From: an uncultured Cellvibrio sp.
GTDB lineage: Bacteria > Pseudomonadota > Gammaproteobacteria > Pseudomonadales > Cellvibrionaceae
Assembly: GCA_946481095.1 (NCBI GenBank)
Contig: CAMLML010000013.1
Span: forward strand, 1-64,000
Length of the DNA stretch: 64,000 bases
Direction: 5' to 3'
Below are positions 43,886 through 53,895 of this stretch, piece after piece. The position numbers and the translations under genes were made by a program. How positions within the stretch are numbered: the stretch's first letter is position 1; the number at the start of each line of letters is the position of its first letter. Below the pieces are notes generated by a model. It worked only from the letters and a program-made list of their open reading frames with translations. It was not told the DNA's origin and made no database searches.

Positions 43886-44718
43886 TGGCGTAAATCCTCC
43901 GGATTAAATACAAACTTGAATCGACGAAAATATCTTTCAAATATCTCTATCGGTACATTTTTTATCTCAGTAAATCTCTCAACACGTTTAATCGCTTGTT
44001 CCGCTGACGCATCATAAGCAGCATTACCACTTGATTTAGTTAGCGTCACACCGACAACCTGTCCATTTGGCAACATATCGATTACAAACTCACACACCAT
44101 ACCTGTTCTTGCCGATGGAGGTCGGCTCCAATTTTGCTCAACGCGCTCCCTGATGAGTTCGCTATAACTTTTTACATTCGCATCATCCGCTGAATCTGCA
44201 ATATGCTTTTCCTGTTCCTGACGCGCTGCTTCCTGTCTGCGTTTTTCCTCCTGCGCTTCCTGCTCACGTTTCTTTTTCAATTCAGCTTCAGCTTTTTGTT
44301 TCTCTGCTTCGGCTTTTTTCTTTTGTTCTGCTTCCGCCTTGGCTTTTGCAGCCTTCGCCTGCTCATCCTTTTTCTTTTGTTCTTTTAGTTTCTCGGCTTT
44401 ATCTGCTGCTTCTTTTGCCGCTTGATCTTTCTTTTTTTGTTCCTGAGCTTCAGCTTCCTTTTTCTTTTGTTCCTGTTGTTTTTTTAGATTTTTCAAATCC
44501 TCAAAATTTTTAGCATCCAGATTTTGCTCTTTGATTTGCTGCGGTTTGGCAACAGCTTTGGGGGTTAAATCCACCAAAGTTGCCATCACAAAATGCTGGG
44601 GATGATTATCTTCTTTCTTGTTTTTCAAAAAGTCCCAATTGATTAAAAACACAATCAAAAGTGCAACATGCAAAAGCACACTGATCATAACCGGAATTGA
44701 AAAACGACTTTCGTTCAT
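43882..44718 (-). CDS. tolA: Tol-Pal system protein TolA
   Basis: 278-aa inner-membrane protein reaching across the periplasm: one N-terminal helix (about 8-27), a long Lys/Glu/Ala helical domain (about 65-180) and a C-terminal TonB-like domain (SYSELIRERVEQNW, GNAAYDASAEQAIKRV). It transmits the proton-motive-force-driven TolQR motion to TolB/Pal. Positioned between tolR (27 bp gap) and tolB (overlap). Confidence 0.94.
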   Translation of the reverse strand: MNESRFSIPVMISVLLHVALLIVFLINWDFLKNKKEDNHPQHFVMATLVDLTPKAVAKPQQIKEQNLDAKNFEDLKNLKKQQEQKKKEAEAQEQKKKDQAAKEAADKAEKLKEQKKKDEQAKAAKAKAEAEQKKKAEAEKQKAEAELKKKREQEAQEEKRRQEAARQEQEKHIADSADDANVKSYSELIRERVEQNWSRPPSARTGMVCEFVIDMLPNGQVVGVTLTKSSGNAAYDASAEQAIKRVERFTEIKNVPIEIFERYFRRFKFVFNPEDLRQ

Positions 44719-44745
44719 TATCGCTACTTAAGCTCTAAAGACAGA

Positions 44746-45177
44746 TTATTTACGCGGAGGTTCAGTGATCAAACCTACCGATGGCGCTCCGGAAATTTTC
44801 AGCTCCGCCATTAATTCCACCACTGAACCATACTGTACTCGTCTGTCTGCTTGCACAAATACCAGAGTATTGGGCTTCTCAGCCAGAATCTTTGAGACTA
44901 TGGATTTAATTTCAGTTAATGGGCGCGGCTTTTCCGGATCACCTGCAAATTCAATGTAATAACTTCCATCTTGTTTGATCGAAACTGTAATAGGTTCGTC
45001 TTCCTTGGTGTCTACCGGATCTGCTGCTGCCTTTGGCAATTCCACTTTAATACCTTGCGTCATCATGGGCGCTGCAATCATAAACACAATCAACAACACC
45101 AGCATCACATCAATCATGGGAACCACGTTGATTTCCGCTTTTAATTTCTTTTTAACTTTGGGGCCAAATCCCGACAT
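44746..45177 (-). CDS. tolR: Tol-Pal system protein TolR
   Basis: 143-aa ExbD/TolR family protein with one helix (about 18-40) carrying the proton-relay Asp in VPMIDVMLVLLIVF, and a periplasmic dimer domain. Forms with TolQ the proton channel that energises TolA. Second in the tol set, 15 bp behind tolQ. Confidence 0.96.
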   Translation of the reverse strand: MSGFGPKVKKKLKAEINVVPMIDVMLVLLIVFMIAAPMMTQGIKVELPKAAADPVDTKEDEPITVSIKQDGSYYIEFAGDPEKPRPLTEIKSIVSKILAEKPNTLVFVQADRRVQYGSVVELMAELKISGAPSVGLITEPPRK

Positions 45178-45192
45178 ACAAAACCTGTGTAA

Positions 45193-45888
45193 TTATTTAC
45201 TGTGGACTTGACGATGCAAAATTGCCGAAAACTCTTCAGCAAAGGTTTGATAATTACTGAGCAAGGCTTCAGCACGCGCAGAAAACTTGTTGTATGCGAG
45301 AACGGCTGGAATTGCTGCAAACAAACCAATCGCCGTTGCAATCAAAGCCTCTGCAATTCCAGGCGCAACTGTTGCCAAGGTTGTTTGATGAACATTCGAA
45401 AGCCCGAGAAAGGATTGCATAATCCCCCATACAGTCCCAAACAAACCCACATAGGGACTAACCGATGCAACACTGGCAAGAAAAGGCAAATTCTCTTCTA
45501 ACTTTTCTTCTTCTCTGGCCAAAGCTACACGCATAGCACGCTGGCAACCTTCCATCACTGCATCGGGGTCAGCACCGGCTTGTTGACGCAACCGAGTAAA
45601 TTCTTTAAAGCCTGCACGAAAAATATTTTCAATTCCTTCTGCATATTCATTGCGTCCGTTACCTTGTCGATACAATTGGTTCAGATCTATACCCGACCAA
45701 AATTGCTTTTCGAAAGAGGTGAATGCTTCTTTAGCACGACGCTGATAACTTGAACGCTGAAAAATCATTGCCCATGAAATAACCGAAGCAATCACTAAAC
45801 TCAACATGACAAGCTGCACCACCAAACTGGCATTGACCACCAGATGCCAAATCGACAAAGTATTATCAGTAACCGGCATAGATTCCAA
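45193..45888 (-). CDS. tolQ: Tol-Pal system protein TolQ
   Basis: 231-aa MotA/TolQ/ExbB channel protein with three helices: near 16-37, 135-157 and 170-192, with SPYVGLFGTVWGIM in the second and PGIAEALIATAIGLFAAIPA in the third. The Thr residues that line the proton path are in these two. It is preceded by ybgC with an 8-bp gap. Confidence 0.96.
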   Translation of the reverse strand: MESMPVTDNTLSIWHLVVNASLVVQLVMLSLVIASVISWAMIFQRSSYQRRAKEAFTSFEKQFWSGIDLNQLYRQGNGRNEYAEGIENIFRAGFKEFTRLRQQAGADPDAVMEGCQRAMRVALAREEEKLEENLPFLASVASVSPYVGLFGTVWGIMQSFLGLSNVHQTTLATVAPGIAEALIATAIGLFAAIPAVLAYNKFSARAEALLSNYQTFAEEFSAILHRQVHSK

Positions 45889-45896
45889 CTCTCAAA

Positions 45897-46298
45897 TTAA
45901 TTAACAAATTGTTGCAATTGGGCGTGGATAGGTGCAGGCAATGCAGATGGCCGCATATTTTTAGCATCAACACAAGCGACTCTGACCAAACCTGTACACA
46001 ATAATTCCTCACCACGCAGAACCTCCTGTTGAAACTCAACATAAGTTCGAGCCAATTTAGTGATTCCCGTAGTGGCTTGCAGCTCATCATCCAAACGCGC
46101 GGGACGTCGATAATTGATTTCTGCTGCATGAACAACCAATAACAATCCGCCCTCCAAAATGGCGGCCTTATGATACCCTAAACTTCTCAAAAATTCTGTA
46201 CGGCTTCGCTCCATGAACTTGAGGTAATTGACGTAGTAGACAATTCCACCAGCATCCGTGTCTTCAATATAAACGCGAACAGGAATGCTAAAACTCAT
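45897..46298 (-). CDS. ybgC: Tol-Pal-associated acyl-CoA thioesterase YbgC
   Basis: 133-aa hot-dog thioesterase, with [24 protein letters not shown] holding the catalytic Asp (quoted region near residues 9-32; the key run is DTDAGGIVY). It hydrolyses short-chain acyl-CoA in relatives and is linked to phospholipid metabolism. First gene of the ybgC-tolQRAB-pal-cpoB operon; its ATG overlaps the ruvB stop by 4 bp. Confidence 0.92.
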   Translation of the reverse strand: MSFSIPVRVYIEDTDAGGIVYYVNYLKFMERSRTEFLRSLGYHKAAILEGGLLLVVHAAEINYRRPARLDDELQATTGITKLARTYVEFQQEVLRGEELLCTGLVRVACVDAKNMRPSALPAPIHAQLQQFVN

Positions 46299-47320
46299 TC
46301 GACATCATCCTGTAATCGTTTTGGCATAGGCATACCAAAATAAATATAAGCATTTTGTGTAAGCACTCGCCCTCTGGGGGTGCGTGCCATAAAACCTTGT
46401 TGAATTAAATAAGGTTCGATCACATCTTCAATAGTGCCACGATCTTCACTGATGGCTGCCGCCAAACTTTCAACACCAACCGGGCCTCCATCAAAATTGT
46501 GCATCATCGCCATTAATAGTCGGCGATCCATATGATCAAATCCTTTTTCATCAACATTCAACATATTCAGTGCTTTATCAGCCATGTCCGCTGTGACTGT
46601 GCCATCACCTTTCATTTCGGCAAAATCGCGAACACGACGCAATAATCGATTGGCAATACGCGGCGTTCCTCTCGAACGTTTTGCCACTTCTTCAGCACCT
46701 TGCAAATCCATTTTGATTCCAATCAATGTCGCTGAACGCGCAACAATACGAGTCAAGTCGGCGACATTATAAAACTCCAATCGCTGAACAATACCAAAAC
46801 GGTCACGCAAAGGAGATGTCAACAAACCTGCACGCGTCGTGGCACCTACCAAAGTAAATTGCGGCAAATCCAATTTTATTGAACGTGCTGCCGGACCCTC
46901 GCCAATCATGATATCCAACTGAAAATCTTCCATAGCCGGATATAAAATTTCCTCAACAACCGGACTCAAACGATGTATTTCATCAATAAACAACACATCG
47001 CCTGCTTCAAGATTAGTGAGCAAAGCAGCAAGATCACCCGCTTTTTCCAACACCGGGCCCGATGTACTTTTTAATGAAACATTCATCTCGTTGGCAATAA
47101 TATTAGCGAGGGTGGTTTTACCCAAACCCGGAGGACCAAAAACCAGTGTGTGATCCAAAGCTTCACTACGTTTTTTGGCAGCCCCGATAAAAATTTCCAT
47201 TTGTTCACGCACAGCAGGCTGTCCAACATAGTCCGCCAACATTTTCGGACGAACTGTGCGATCCAGATAATCTTCACGTTCTTTTGCAGTGGGCGCAATC
47301 AAGCGATCTGTTTCTATCAT
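46295..47320 (-). CDS. ruvB: Holliday junction helicase motor RuvB
   Basis: 341-aa AAA+ ATPase that drives branch migration with RuvA. Walker [13 protein letters not shown], Walker [10 protein letters not shown], sensor [18 protein letters not shown] and the C-terminal winged helix (RTPRGRVLT) are all in place. Normal length. An OsmC-like gene is inserted between it and ruvA. Confidence 0.97.
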   Translation of the reverse strand: MIETDRLIAPTAKEREDYLDRTVRPKMLADYVGQPAVREQMEIFIGAAKKRSEALDHTLVFGPPGLGKTTLANIIANEMNVSLKSTSGPVLEKAGDLAALLTNLEAGDVLFIDEIHRLSPVVEEILYPAMEDFQLDIMIGEGPAARSIKLDLPQFTLVGATTRAGLLTSPLRDRFGIVQRLEFYNVADLTRIVARSATLIGIKMDLQGAEEVAKRSRGTPRIANRLLRRVRDFAEMKGDGTVTADMADKALNMLNVDEKGFDHMDRRLLMAMMHNFDGGPVGVESLAAAISEDRGTIEDVIEPYLIQQGFMARTPRGRVLTQNAYIYFGMPMPKRLQDDVE

Positions 47321-47341
47321 AAAAACTCCATCGCAATTAAT

Positions 47342-47809
47342 TTAAAAAACAGGTTCACAGACAACATTGGTTTTAACTGAGTTGGCAATAAAACATTCTT
47401 CATGTGCCTGATGATGTATTTGTAATATTTCAGAAATCGATGGCAATTGATTTCCGGAAAAACTGACCTGTGGTTTTAAAACCACCTGCGACATAATTAA
47501 TTTTCCGGCAACATTTTTTTCCATTTTCCCTTCAGCATTATCCAGATAGGAATCCACGATAAATCCGGCTTTTGCAGCAATGGATAAAAACCACAGCATG
47601 TGACAACTCGACAAGGATGCGACAAACATTTCTTCAGGATCTATAGCTACAATGTCCGAATAGGGTACAGGGACTATATGCGGAGATGAAGATGCAGCAA
47701 AACTTGTACCTCCATCAAATTCTATTGTATGACGACGACTGTAACGATTGTCTGCAAACTTTTGTTCACCGCGAGACCATTGCACTTTTGCCAGATAAGT
47801 TCCCATCAT
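47342..47809 (-). CDS. OsmC-family protein
   Basis: About 155-aa OsmC/Ohr superfamily protein. The two redox cysteines are present: SSCHMLWFL (about 71) and the later HEECFIANS (about 141). Relatives reduce organic hydroperoxides or, in the YhfA/SACOL branch, handle other thiol reactions. Its ATG overlaps the ruvA stop (TGATG), so it is translated with ruvA, an unusual insertion in the ruvA-ruvB pair. Exact substrate unknown. Confidence 0.85.
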   Translation of the reverse strand: MMGTYLAKVQWSRGEQKFADNRYSRRHTIEFDGGTSFAASSSPHIVPVPYSDIVAIDPEEMFVASLSSCHMLWFLSIAAKAGFIVDSYLDNAEGKMEKNVAGKLIMSQVVLKPQVSFSGNQLPSISEILQIHHQAHEECFIANSVKTNVVCEPVF

Positions 47810-48420
47810 CAACTCACTTGTGCTTTTAATGCCAGCCGAATCAATTCTTCACTTTTGGCTTCAGGTTTTTGTTTTGCTGCAGTGACAATCATTTTTGCAG
47901 CTTCATTAGGCTTATACCCCAGGGAAATTAATGCGCTTTCTGCTTCGGTGTAAACATCATTACTGGCTGCCAGCTGAATTTGATGATGCGCATGGATATC
48001 ACCCTGAGGAACATCCCAATTTTTTAATCGATCGCGCAATTCAATAACCAGTCGTTCAGCTGTTTTTTGCCCGATACCAGGCACCTTGGTTAAGGCTTTA
48101 ACATTATTATCACGTACACATCGTGCAATATCGTCAGCTTCCATTCCCGACAAAATAGCAATTGCCAATTTGGGACCGACACCATTCACTTTAATTAACG
48201 TACGAAACAACGAACGATCACGTTGATCAAAAAAGCCAAACAGTTGATGCAAATTTTCAGTGATAGATAAGTGCGTATGTAAAATCACTTCCTGACCTAA
48301 CACAGGCAAACGATAAAAAGTTGTCATAGGTGCCTGTAACTCGTAGGCAACACCGTTAACATCCAACAATAAATAAGGCGCTTGTTTTTCAAGTAAAATT
48401 CCACGCAAACGTCCAATCAT
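47809..48420 (-). CDS. ruvA: Holliday junction protein RuvA
   Basis: 203-aa tetrameric junction-binding protein: OB domain (MIGRLRGILLEK, DVNGVAYELQ), two helix-hairpin-helix motifs (KVNGVGPKLAIAIL, KVPGIGQKTAERLV) and the C-terminal RuvB-contact domain (ALISLGYKPNEAAKM). It follows ruvC by 11 bp. Confidence 0.97.
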   Translation of the reverse strand: MIGRLRGILLEKQAPYLLLDVNGVAYELQAPMTTFYRLPVLGQEVILHTHLSITENLHQLFGFFDQRDRSLFRTLIKVNGVGPKLAIAILSGMEADDIARCVRDNNVKALTKVPGIGQKTAERLVIELRDRLKNWDVPQGDIHAHHQIQLAASNDVYTEAESALISLGYKPNEAAKMIVTAAKQKPEAKSEELIRLALKAQVS

Positions 48421-48431
48421 AATTTCTCTCG

Positions 48432-48950
48432 TTAAATAATCCGGCCACGACGAAAACTGCTACCCGCCATGCGAATCATATGTTGTTGTGAATTCGCATG
48501 ACAAAGTGCAACTGCCAAAGCATCCGCCGCGTCTTCTTGCGGCACAGCAGGTAATTTTAATAACACTTTTACCATATGCTGAACTTGTAATTTATCCGCA
48601 GCGCCATTGCCCACAACTGATTGTTTTACTTTTCGCGCCTCGTATTCCGATACCGGAATATTTTGCGCAGTCGCCGCAACAATCGCCGCTCCCCTCGCCT
48701 GCCCCAACTTCAAAGCTGAAGCGGCATTTTTTGCCATAAAAACCTGCTCGATTGCCATCTCTTGCGGACAATATTGTTCGATGATTTGTGTAAGGGAATC
48801 GAAAATAACTTTGAGGCGCGCCGGTAATTCATCCGCGTCGGACATGCGAATCACACCGCTGGTGACATATTCGGATTGACTACCAATACAATTGATAATA
48901 CCGAATCCGGTTTTACGCGAACCGGGATCTATACCGAGAATAAGCGCCAT
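48432..48950 (-). CDS. ruvC: Crossover junction endonuclease RuvC
   Basis: 172-aa resolvase that cuts Holliday junctions. Its catalytic acids are visible: Asp7 ([14 protein letters not shown]), Glu in MAIEQVF (about 66), and the two Asp in [14 protein letters not shown] (about 138-141). It heads ruvC-ruvA-osmC-like-ruvB on the minus strand. Confidence 0.97.
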   Translation of the reverse strand: MALILGIDPGSRKTGFGIINCIGSQSEYVTSGVIRMSDADELPARLKVIFDSLTQIIEQYCPQEMAIEQVFMAKNAASALKLGQARGAAIVAATAQNIPVSEYEARKVKQSVVGNGAADKLQVQHMVKVLLKLPAVPQEDAADALAVALCHANSQQHMIRMAGSSFRRGRII

Positions 48951-49000
48951 AGTTGTATCTATATACAGTGATCAGGGCGCAGTGTTGCACGTGAAGATTG

Positions 49001-49038
49001 TTGGTGCAAGTGGAAGATTAAATCTCATCTTGCACCAA
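49001..49038. promoter_or_regulatory. Perfect inverted repeat upstream of ruvC
   Basis: TTGGTGCAAG (49001-49010) and its complement CTTGCACCAA (49029-49038) flank an 18-base centre with further partial pairing. No T-run follows, so an operator or leader hairpin is likelier than a terminator. It lies between the HTH-membrane gene and ruvC. No LexA box was recognised. Confidence 0.5.
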
Positions 49039-49078
49039 TCAACGCAAGCAGTAATAAACATCACCCCATGCATGCGGA

Positions 49079-49699
49079 TTAATAATGTGCCGTAAAACCC
49101 AATTCAAGCCGACCACTGCTTTGGGTATCCAAATGAAGAGTCGCTGTTTTTTGATTATCAACCAGAATTGCCGGTGAAGAAATTAACCGGTATTCACCCT
49201 CAACATAATCATAAATTTCTGTTGAGAGTGACAAATATTTCTCTTCACGATGTGAAGTAACCAAAATCCGGAATTGCTTTTCGAACAAGATTTCATTTTT
49301 CTTACCCATTTCATCCGATAACTGCATATCGCCGGAACTACCAGATTCTGCTTGTACAGAAAGATTAATCAACACGGGACTTGCCGAAGCCATAGACCAC
49401 CAGCCCAAAACCATCAGCCCTGCCAATAAAATACTGCCACTTATAAAACGGTATCGTCGATGATGTGATTTGGCAGTTTCTGTAATAGATGCTGTGTTTT
49501 GCCGAATCAAAAAACTGGCAATATCAACTTCCAGCACACTCGCTAAAGCCATTGCAGATTCTTTGGAGCTAATCCCACTGGATTCTATGCGCTGCACAGT
49601 TCGCAAACTTAAATCAGCTACTTCAGCCAAATGACTTTGTGTCCAACCTCGTTGCTCACGTTGTTGACGAAGAAATTCTTTATTGATTTGCATATCCAT
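49079..49699 (-). CDS. XRE-type HTH protein with membrane anchor
   Basis: About 206 aa: an N-terminal Cro/C1-type HTH (residues 9-58: LRQQREQRGWTQSHLAE, LSLRTVQRIE), one membrane helix (about 84-103) and a periplasmic beta-rich domain of about 95 residues. The layout recalls membrane-bound one-component regulators, possibly sensing envelope state. Not a RodZ by its tail. The ATG at 49699 is chosen for AAGG eight bases upstream. Inserted between yebC and ruvC, normally adjacent. Confidence 0.75.
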   Translation of the reverse strand: MDMQINKEFLRQQREQRGWTQSHLAEVADLSLRTVQRIESSGISSKESAMALASVLEVDIASFLIRQNTASITETAKSHHRRYRFISGSILLAGLMVLGWWSMASASPVLINLSVQAESGSSGDMQLSDEMGKKNEILFEKQFRILVTSHREEKYLSLSTEIYDYVEGEYRLISSPAILVDNQKTATLHLDTQSSGRLELGFTAHY

Positions 49700-49796
49700 A
49701 ATCATGACCTTAGGTAGTTTGTGAAGGCCATTAACATTGAAGAATTACAGAATTTTGTATACGACACCGATATGACATACAGACGACACTGAATAA

Positions 49797-50540
49797 TTAC
49801 CCCAGCTGTTCCATAATTTCATCGGTAATTTCAGCGTTGGTAAACACATTTTGTACATCATCCAAATCCTCCAACGCATCAATCAATGCCAGATTTTTTT
49901 CAGCACTTTCTTTATCGAGCGGAACAGTGAGTGAGGGAATTAATAAAGTTTCAGAGGCTACCGCGTTAAATCCTGCTTGAGACAAGGCATCTTTCACGGC
50001 AAAAAAATCTTCAAAACTGGTCATGACATCGATGGATCCATCATCATTAACTACCACATCATCGGCACCGGCTTCCAAAGCAACTTCCATTAATGCGTCT
50101 TCATTAACACCAGGTTCGAAACTGATTTGGCCTTTGCGTGCAAATAAATAAGAGACTGATCCATTAGTACCCAAATTGCCACCGCGTTTATCGAACGCAT
50201 GGCGAATATCACCAACCGTGCGATTACGATTGTCCGTCATACATTCCACAATAAAAGCAACACCGTTGATGCCATAACCTTCGTAAGTCAACTCCTCATA
50301 AGCCTCCGAATCACCAATACCCGCACCACGCGCGATTGCACGTTCAACCACATCTTTTTTTAAATTATTTAAATAGGCTTTTTCCACCGCTGCACGCAAA
50401 CGTGGATTATCCGCAGGATTAGGCCCACCTTTAGCGGCCACGGTTAATTCACGAATAATTTTAGTAAATATCTTGGTTCGCTTGGCATCTTGACGCGCCT
50501 TGCGGTGTTTCATATTTGCCCATTTGGAATGGCCGGCCAT
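49797..50540 (-). CDS. yebC: YebC/PmpR-family regulator
   Basis: 247-aa TACO1/YebC protein: [15 protein letters not shown] start, [21 protein letters not shown] and GSVSYLF segments. Relatives act as transcription regulators or help ribosomes through proline runs. Normal length; AGAGG before the ATG. Part of the conserved aspS-yebC-ruvCAB order. Confidence 0.95.
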   Translation of the reverse strand: MAGHSKWANMKHRKARQDAKRTKIFTKIIRELTVAAKGGPNPADNPRLRAAVEKAYLNNLKKDVVERAIARGAGIGDSEAYEELTYEGYGINGVAFIVECMTDNRNRTVGDIRHAFDKRGGNLGTNGSVSYLFARKGQISFEPGVNEDALMEVALEAGADDVVVNDDGSIDVMTSFEDFFAVKDALSQAGFNAVASETLLIPSLTVPLDKESAEKNLALIDALEDLDDVQNVFTNAEITDEIMEQLG

Positions 50541-50562
50541 TTTGACCTCTAACTTTATTATC

Positions 50563-51624
50563 TTAATGATTACGAAATGCGGATCGAATTAACACAAATG
50601 CACTTGATAAGAATAGCGATGCAAATATCGCTGCAACCAAAATAAGTAATTTATTGGGTGCAACAGGAAATAATGATGAACCAGGTTTATTAACAATCGA
50701 AAATATTTCAACCCTTCCAGTAAAGGCAGAAAGCTTTTCAAGATCAGCCGCAATAATATTTCTTTGTGTTTCAAGACTTCTTAATTCTGTAGAAAATGGA
50801 GCCAATGGCTTACCCTGTCGAGATTCCAATATTTCGATTTGTTGTTTAAGCGCCTTAACACCCAAAAGATAGTACCTGCTATCCACAACACTTAATTGAA
50901 CATTCTCCAAATCTTTAAAGGGCGTATCAGTAATCCCCAAGGATTGGGCAATTTTTAGTTGTTCCCTTAAATTAGTTAACTCATCGCTTAATTTTTTTTC
51001 TTCGACGCGACTTACCGTATCATACCGAAAATTCAATGCGGATAAATTTGCAACGTACGACTGCTTCATCGTTTCACTAACATCGCGCCACAACCTATCG
51101 TTTAGGTAAAGCAAGTAGTCAGTCAGTAATGAAACACCTTCATTGGGATTTTGATACAAAATACTTATCTTACGTGGGGTAAAGTCAGGTAGTTTGGAAC
51201 CACTTTCCAGAGCCAAATCATCAAAAAACTCCATGAAATTTTTATATTCTGTTGAGTTCTTCTGATTAAAATCCAAACGCTTACCGGTTCTTTTCTCCCA
51301 AAAATCCTTTACTGATTCCAATGAAGTAATTTGTAACAACACATTATTATAATTTCTTTTATAATCTGGGGCCGTAACCTGATACTCCGCGGTATTGAGC
51401 TGAGACGGCATAACACTTCTATATTGCTCTTGAGTAGCTCCGTCTATAGTCGCTTCTATCTTGTAATAGGAGGGTAAGGTTTTTAAAAAAACGAAGCAGA
51501 TAGCAGTAGATATCAAGACCCCAGCCAAAATTACATATCTGTCCGACCACAATTTTTTCAACAAACCTACAAGATCTATTTCATCATCATGACGAACAGG
51601 CCTACCCTCAACATAATCACTCAT
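50563..51624 (-). CDS. Wzz-type polysaccharide chain-length determinant
   Basis: About 353-aa polysaccharide co-polymerase. Helix 1 (about 33-53) after [12 protein letters not shown], a long periplasmic coiled domain, and helix 2 (about 316-340) preceded by the proline-rich [17 protein letters not shown]. It sets O-antigen chain length with a Wzy polymerase. ATG 51624 gives the standard N-terminus; no strong ribosome site. Inserted between aspS and yebC, away from the polysaccharide island, which lacks its own wzz, wzx and wzy in this window. Confidence 0.88.
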   Translation of the reverse strand: MSDYVEGRPVRHDDEIDLVGLLKKLWSDRYVILAGVLISTAICFVFLKTLPSYYKIEATIDGATQEQYRSVMPSQLNTAEYQVTAPDYKRNYNNVLLQITSLESVKDFWEKRTGKRLDFNQKNSTEYKNFMEFFDDLALESGSKLPDFTPRKISILYQNPNEGVSLLTDYLLYLNDRLWRDVSETMKQSYVANLSALNFRYDTVSRVEEKKLSDELTNLREQLKIAQSLGITDTPFKDLENVQLSVVDSRYYLLGVKALKQQIEILESRQGKPLAPFSTELRSLETQRNIIAADLEKLSAFTGRVEIFSIVNKPGSSLFPVAPNKLLILVAAIFASLFLSSAFVLIRSAFRNH

Positions 51625-51658
51625 CTGTACAACATCCACATTAAAAATAATTAATTCA

Positions 51659-53464
51659 TTACATACCGTATTCAGGCGTTTCACCTTCAACTTTTTCTTT
51701 CTTTACATTGCGTAAACGAATATGCAATTCACGTAATTGCAATTCATCAACTGTGCCCGGGGCATCTGTCATAACACACGCAGCACTTTGGGTTTTCGGG
51801 AAGGCGATTACGTCGCGGATTGAGCTGGCGCCAACCATTAACATCACCAGACGATCCAAACCAAAAGCCAAACCGCCGTGTGGTGGTGCGCCGTAACTTA
51901 ATGCGTCTAACAAGAAGCCGAATTTTTCGCGCTGTTCTTCGGGACTGATACCTAAAATTTTAAATACCGCTTGCTGCATTTCAGGTGAGTGGATACGCAC
52001 TGAACCTCCGCCTAACTCAATACCGTTTAATACCAAATCATAGGCACGAGAAAGTGCAGCACCTGGATTCGCCACTAATTCTTCCGGTGAACAACTGGGT
52101 GAAGTGAATGGATGGTGGATTGAAGTCCAACCGCCTTTGTCATCTTCTTCAAACATGGGGAAATCAATTACCCAGAGTGGTGCCCACTCGCAAGTGTAGA
52201 GATTTAAATCTGCGCCTAATTTACAACGCAATGCACCCAGGGCTTCAGTCACGACTTTATGTTTGTCAGCACCGAAGAAAATCAAATCGCCGGTTTCTGC
52301 ACCTACACGATCCAGAATAGCTTTGCGCACATCGATTGACATGTAATTAACAACCGGGGATTGCAAACCGTTTTCCAGATCATTCCGGTCATTCACTTTG
52401 ATATAGGCCAAACCTTTTGCGCCGTAAATGCCAACAAATTTGGTGTACTCATCGATTTGTTTACGCGTGAGTTTTTCATTACCACCGGGAACTTTTAATG
52501 CCGTGACGCGTGATTTCGGATCATTCGCCGGCCCCGAGAAAACTTTGAAGTCAACTTGTGTTACCAAATCTTTTACATCAACCAATTGCAATGGAATACG
52601 CATATCCGGTTTATCCGAACCGTATTTGGTGATGGCTTCAGAGAAAGGCATGTGATTGATTTTTCCGAATTCAATGTTCATTAAATTTTTGAACAATTCG
52701 CGGAACATACCTTCCGTCACTTCCATGATTTGTTCTTGCGACATGAATGAAGTTTCGATATCGATTTGCGTAAATTCGGGTTGGCGATCTGCACGCAAAT
52801 CTTCATCGCGGAAACATTTGGCGATTTGGTAATAGCGATCATACCCGGCCACCATCAACAATTGTTTAAACAACTGTGGTGATTGCGGCAAAGCGAAAAA
52901 TTTTCCGTCGTGTGTGCGTGATGGCACCAAATAATCGCGCGCACCTTCGGGTGTTGCGCGTGTCAGGATCGGGGTTTCAACATCAAGGAAACTGTTGCGA
53001 TCCAAATAATTGCGAATAGCCATTGTGACTTTGCCACGGAAACGCAAATTCTTTTGCATTTGCTCGCGACGCAAATCAAGGAAACGATATTTCAATCGCA
53101 CATCTTCGCCCACATTCGAATATGCATCCAATGGAAAAGGAACAGGTTCAGCAGCGTTGAGAATGGTTAATGAAGTTCCATAGACTTCAATTTCGCCGGT
53201 TGGCATATTGGGATTTACAGTTGCTGCAGAACGCGCGCGCACTTTCCCGGTTACTTGCAATACATATTCAGCACGTACTTTGTCAGCAAGCTGAAGATAT
53301 TCTTTTGCATCAGCATCAAACACCACTTGCACCACACCATCGCGGTCTCGCAAGTCGATAAAAATGACTCCGCCATGATCACGGCGGCGATCAGCCCATC
53401 CGCAAAGAGTCACTTCTTGATTAATGTGAGAGGCATTTAAAGCGCCACAGTATTGGCTGCGCAT
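51659..53464 (-). CDS. aspS: Aspartyl-tRNA synthetase
   Basis: 601-aa class II synthetase of the bacterial type: OB anticodon domain ([21 protein letters not shown] start), motif 2 ([19 protein letters not shown]), the bacterial GAD insertion (about 290-420) and motif 3 (GLDRLVMLM). Many proteobacterial relatives are non-discriminating only when Asn-tRNA is made indirectly; this cannot be read here. Follows the FmdB-type gene by 24 bp. Confidence 0.97.
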   Translation of the reverse strand: MRSQYCGALNASHINQEVTLCGWADRRRDHGGVIFIDLRDRDGVVQVVFDADAKEYLQLADKVRAEYVLQVTGKVRARSAATVNPNMPTGEIEVYGTSLTILNAAEPVPFPLDAYSNVGEDVRLKYRFLDLRREQMQKNLRFRGKVTMAIRNYLDRNSFLDVETPILTRATPEGARDYLVPSRTHDGKFFALPQSPQLFKQLLMVAGYDRYYQIAKCFRDEDLRADRQPEFTQIDIETSFMSQEQIMEVTEGMFRELFKNLMNIEFGKINHMPFSEAITKYGSDKPDMRIPLQLVDVKDLVTQVDFKVFSGPANDPKSRVTALKVPGGNEKLTRKQIDEYTKFVGIYGAKGLAYIKVNDRNDLENGLQSPVVNYMSIDVRKAILDRVGAETGDLIFFGADKHKVVTEALGALRCKLGADLNLYTCEWAPLWVIDFPMFEEDDKGGWTSIHHPFTSPSCSPEELVANPGAALSRAYDLVLNGIELGGGSVRIHSPEMQQAVFKILGISPEEQREKFGFLLDALSYGAPPHGGLAFGLDRLVMLMVGASSIRDVIAFPKTQSAACVMTDAPGTVDELQLRELHIRLRNVKKEKVEGETPEYGM

Positions 53465-53488
53465 AGTGTTTTCCCGTCAAAAATAAAA

Positions 53489-53767
53489 TTAATTTGTTGC
53501 AGTTGCAGATGATGAACCGGTATTGGAACTGCTTGTACCTGAGCTGGTTGACTGAGTTGAATCGCCAGCTAAATTCTTTTTCTTTCCTGATTTGAAATCT
53601 GTTTCATACCAACCACCGCCAGACAAACGAAAGCCTGCAGCGGAGATTTGTTTTTTCAGCGTGGATTTCTGACACGCCGGACATTCTGTTAAAGGTGCAT
53701 CACTTAACTTTTGCAAAGCCTCTAACTCATGACCACAGGATTCACATTGGTATTCGTAGATGGGCAC
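53489..53767 (-). CDS. FmdB-type zinc-ribbon protein
   Basis: 92 aa with the FmdB/CxxC regulatory fold: MPIYEYQCESCG, then CPACQKSTLKKQISAAGF, four cysteines for one zinc, followed by a Ser/Thr-rich tail. Role unknown; it is often placed directly before aspS, as here, in pseudomonads and relatives. Confidence 0.9.
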   Translation of the reverse strand: MPIYEYQCESCGHELEALQKLSDAPLTECPACQKSTLKKQISAAGFRLSGGGWYETDFKSGKKKNLAGDSTQSTSSGTSSSNTGSSSATATN

Positions 53768-53895
53768 TTCAAATCACCTCACAAGATTGTTTTTATGGAT
53801 TACAAACCATGCATACAAAATCAGACAATGATTGCCAGAGGCAAATCATCAAAAGGGCGGCGATTGTAACGCAAAAGGGAAAAAGCGAGAACTTG

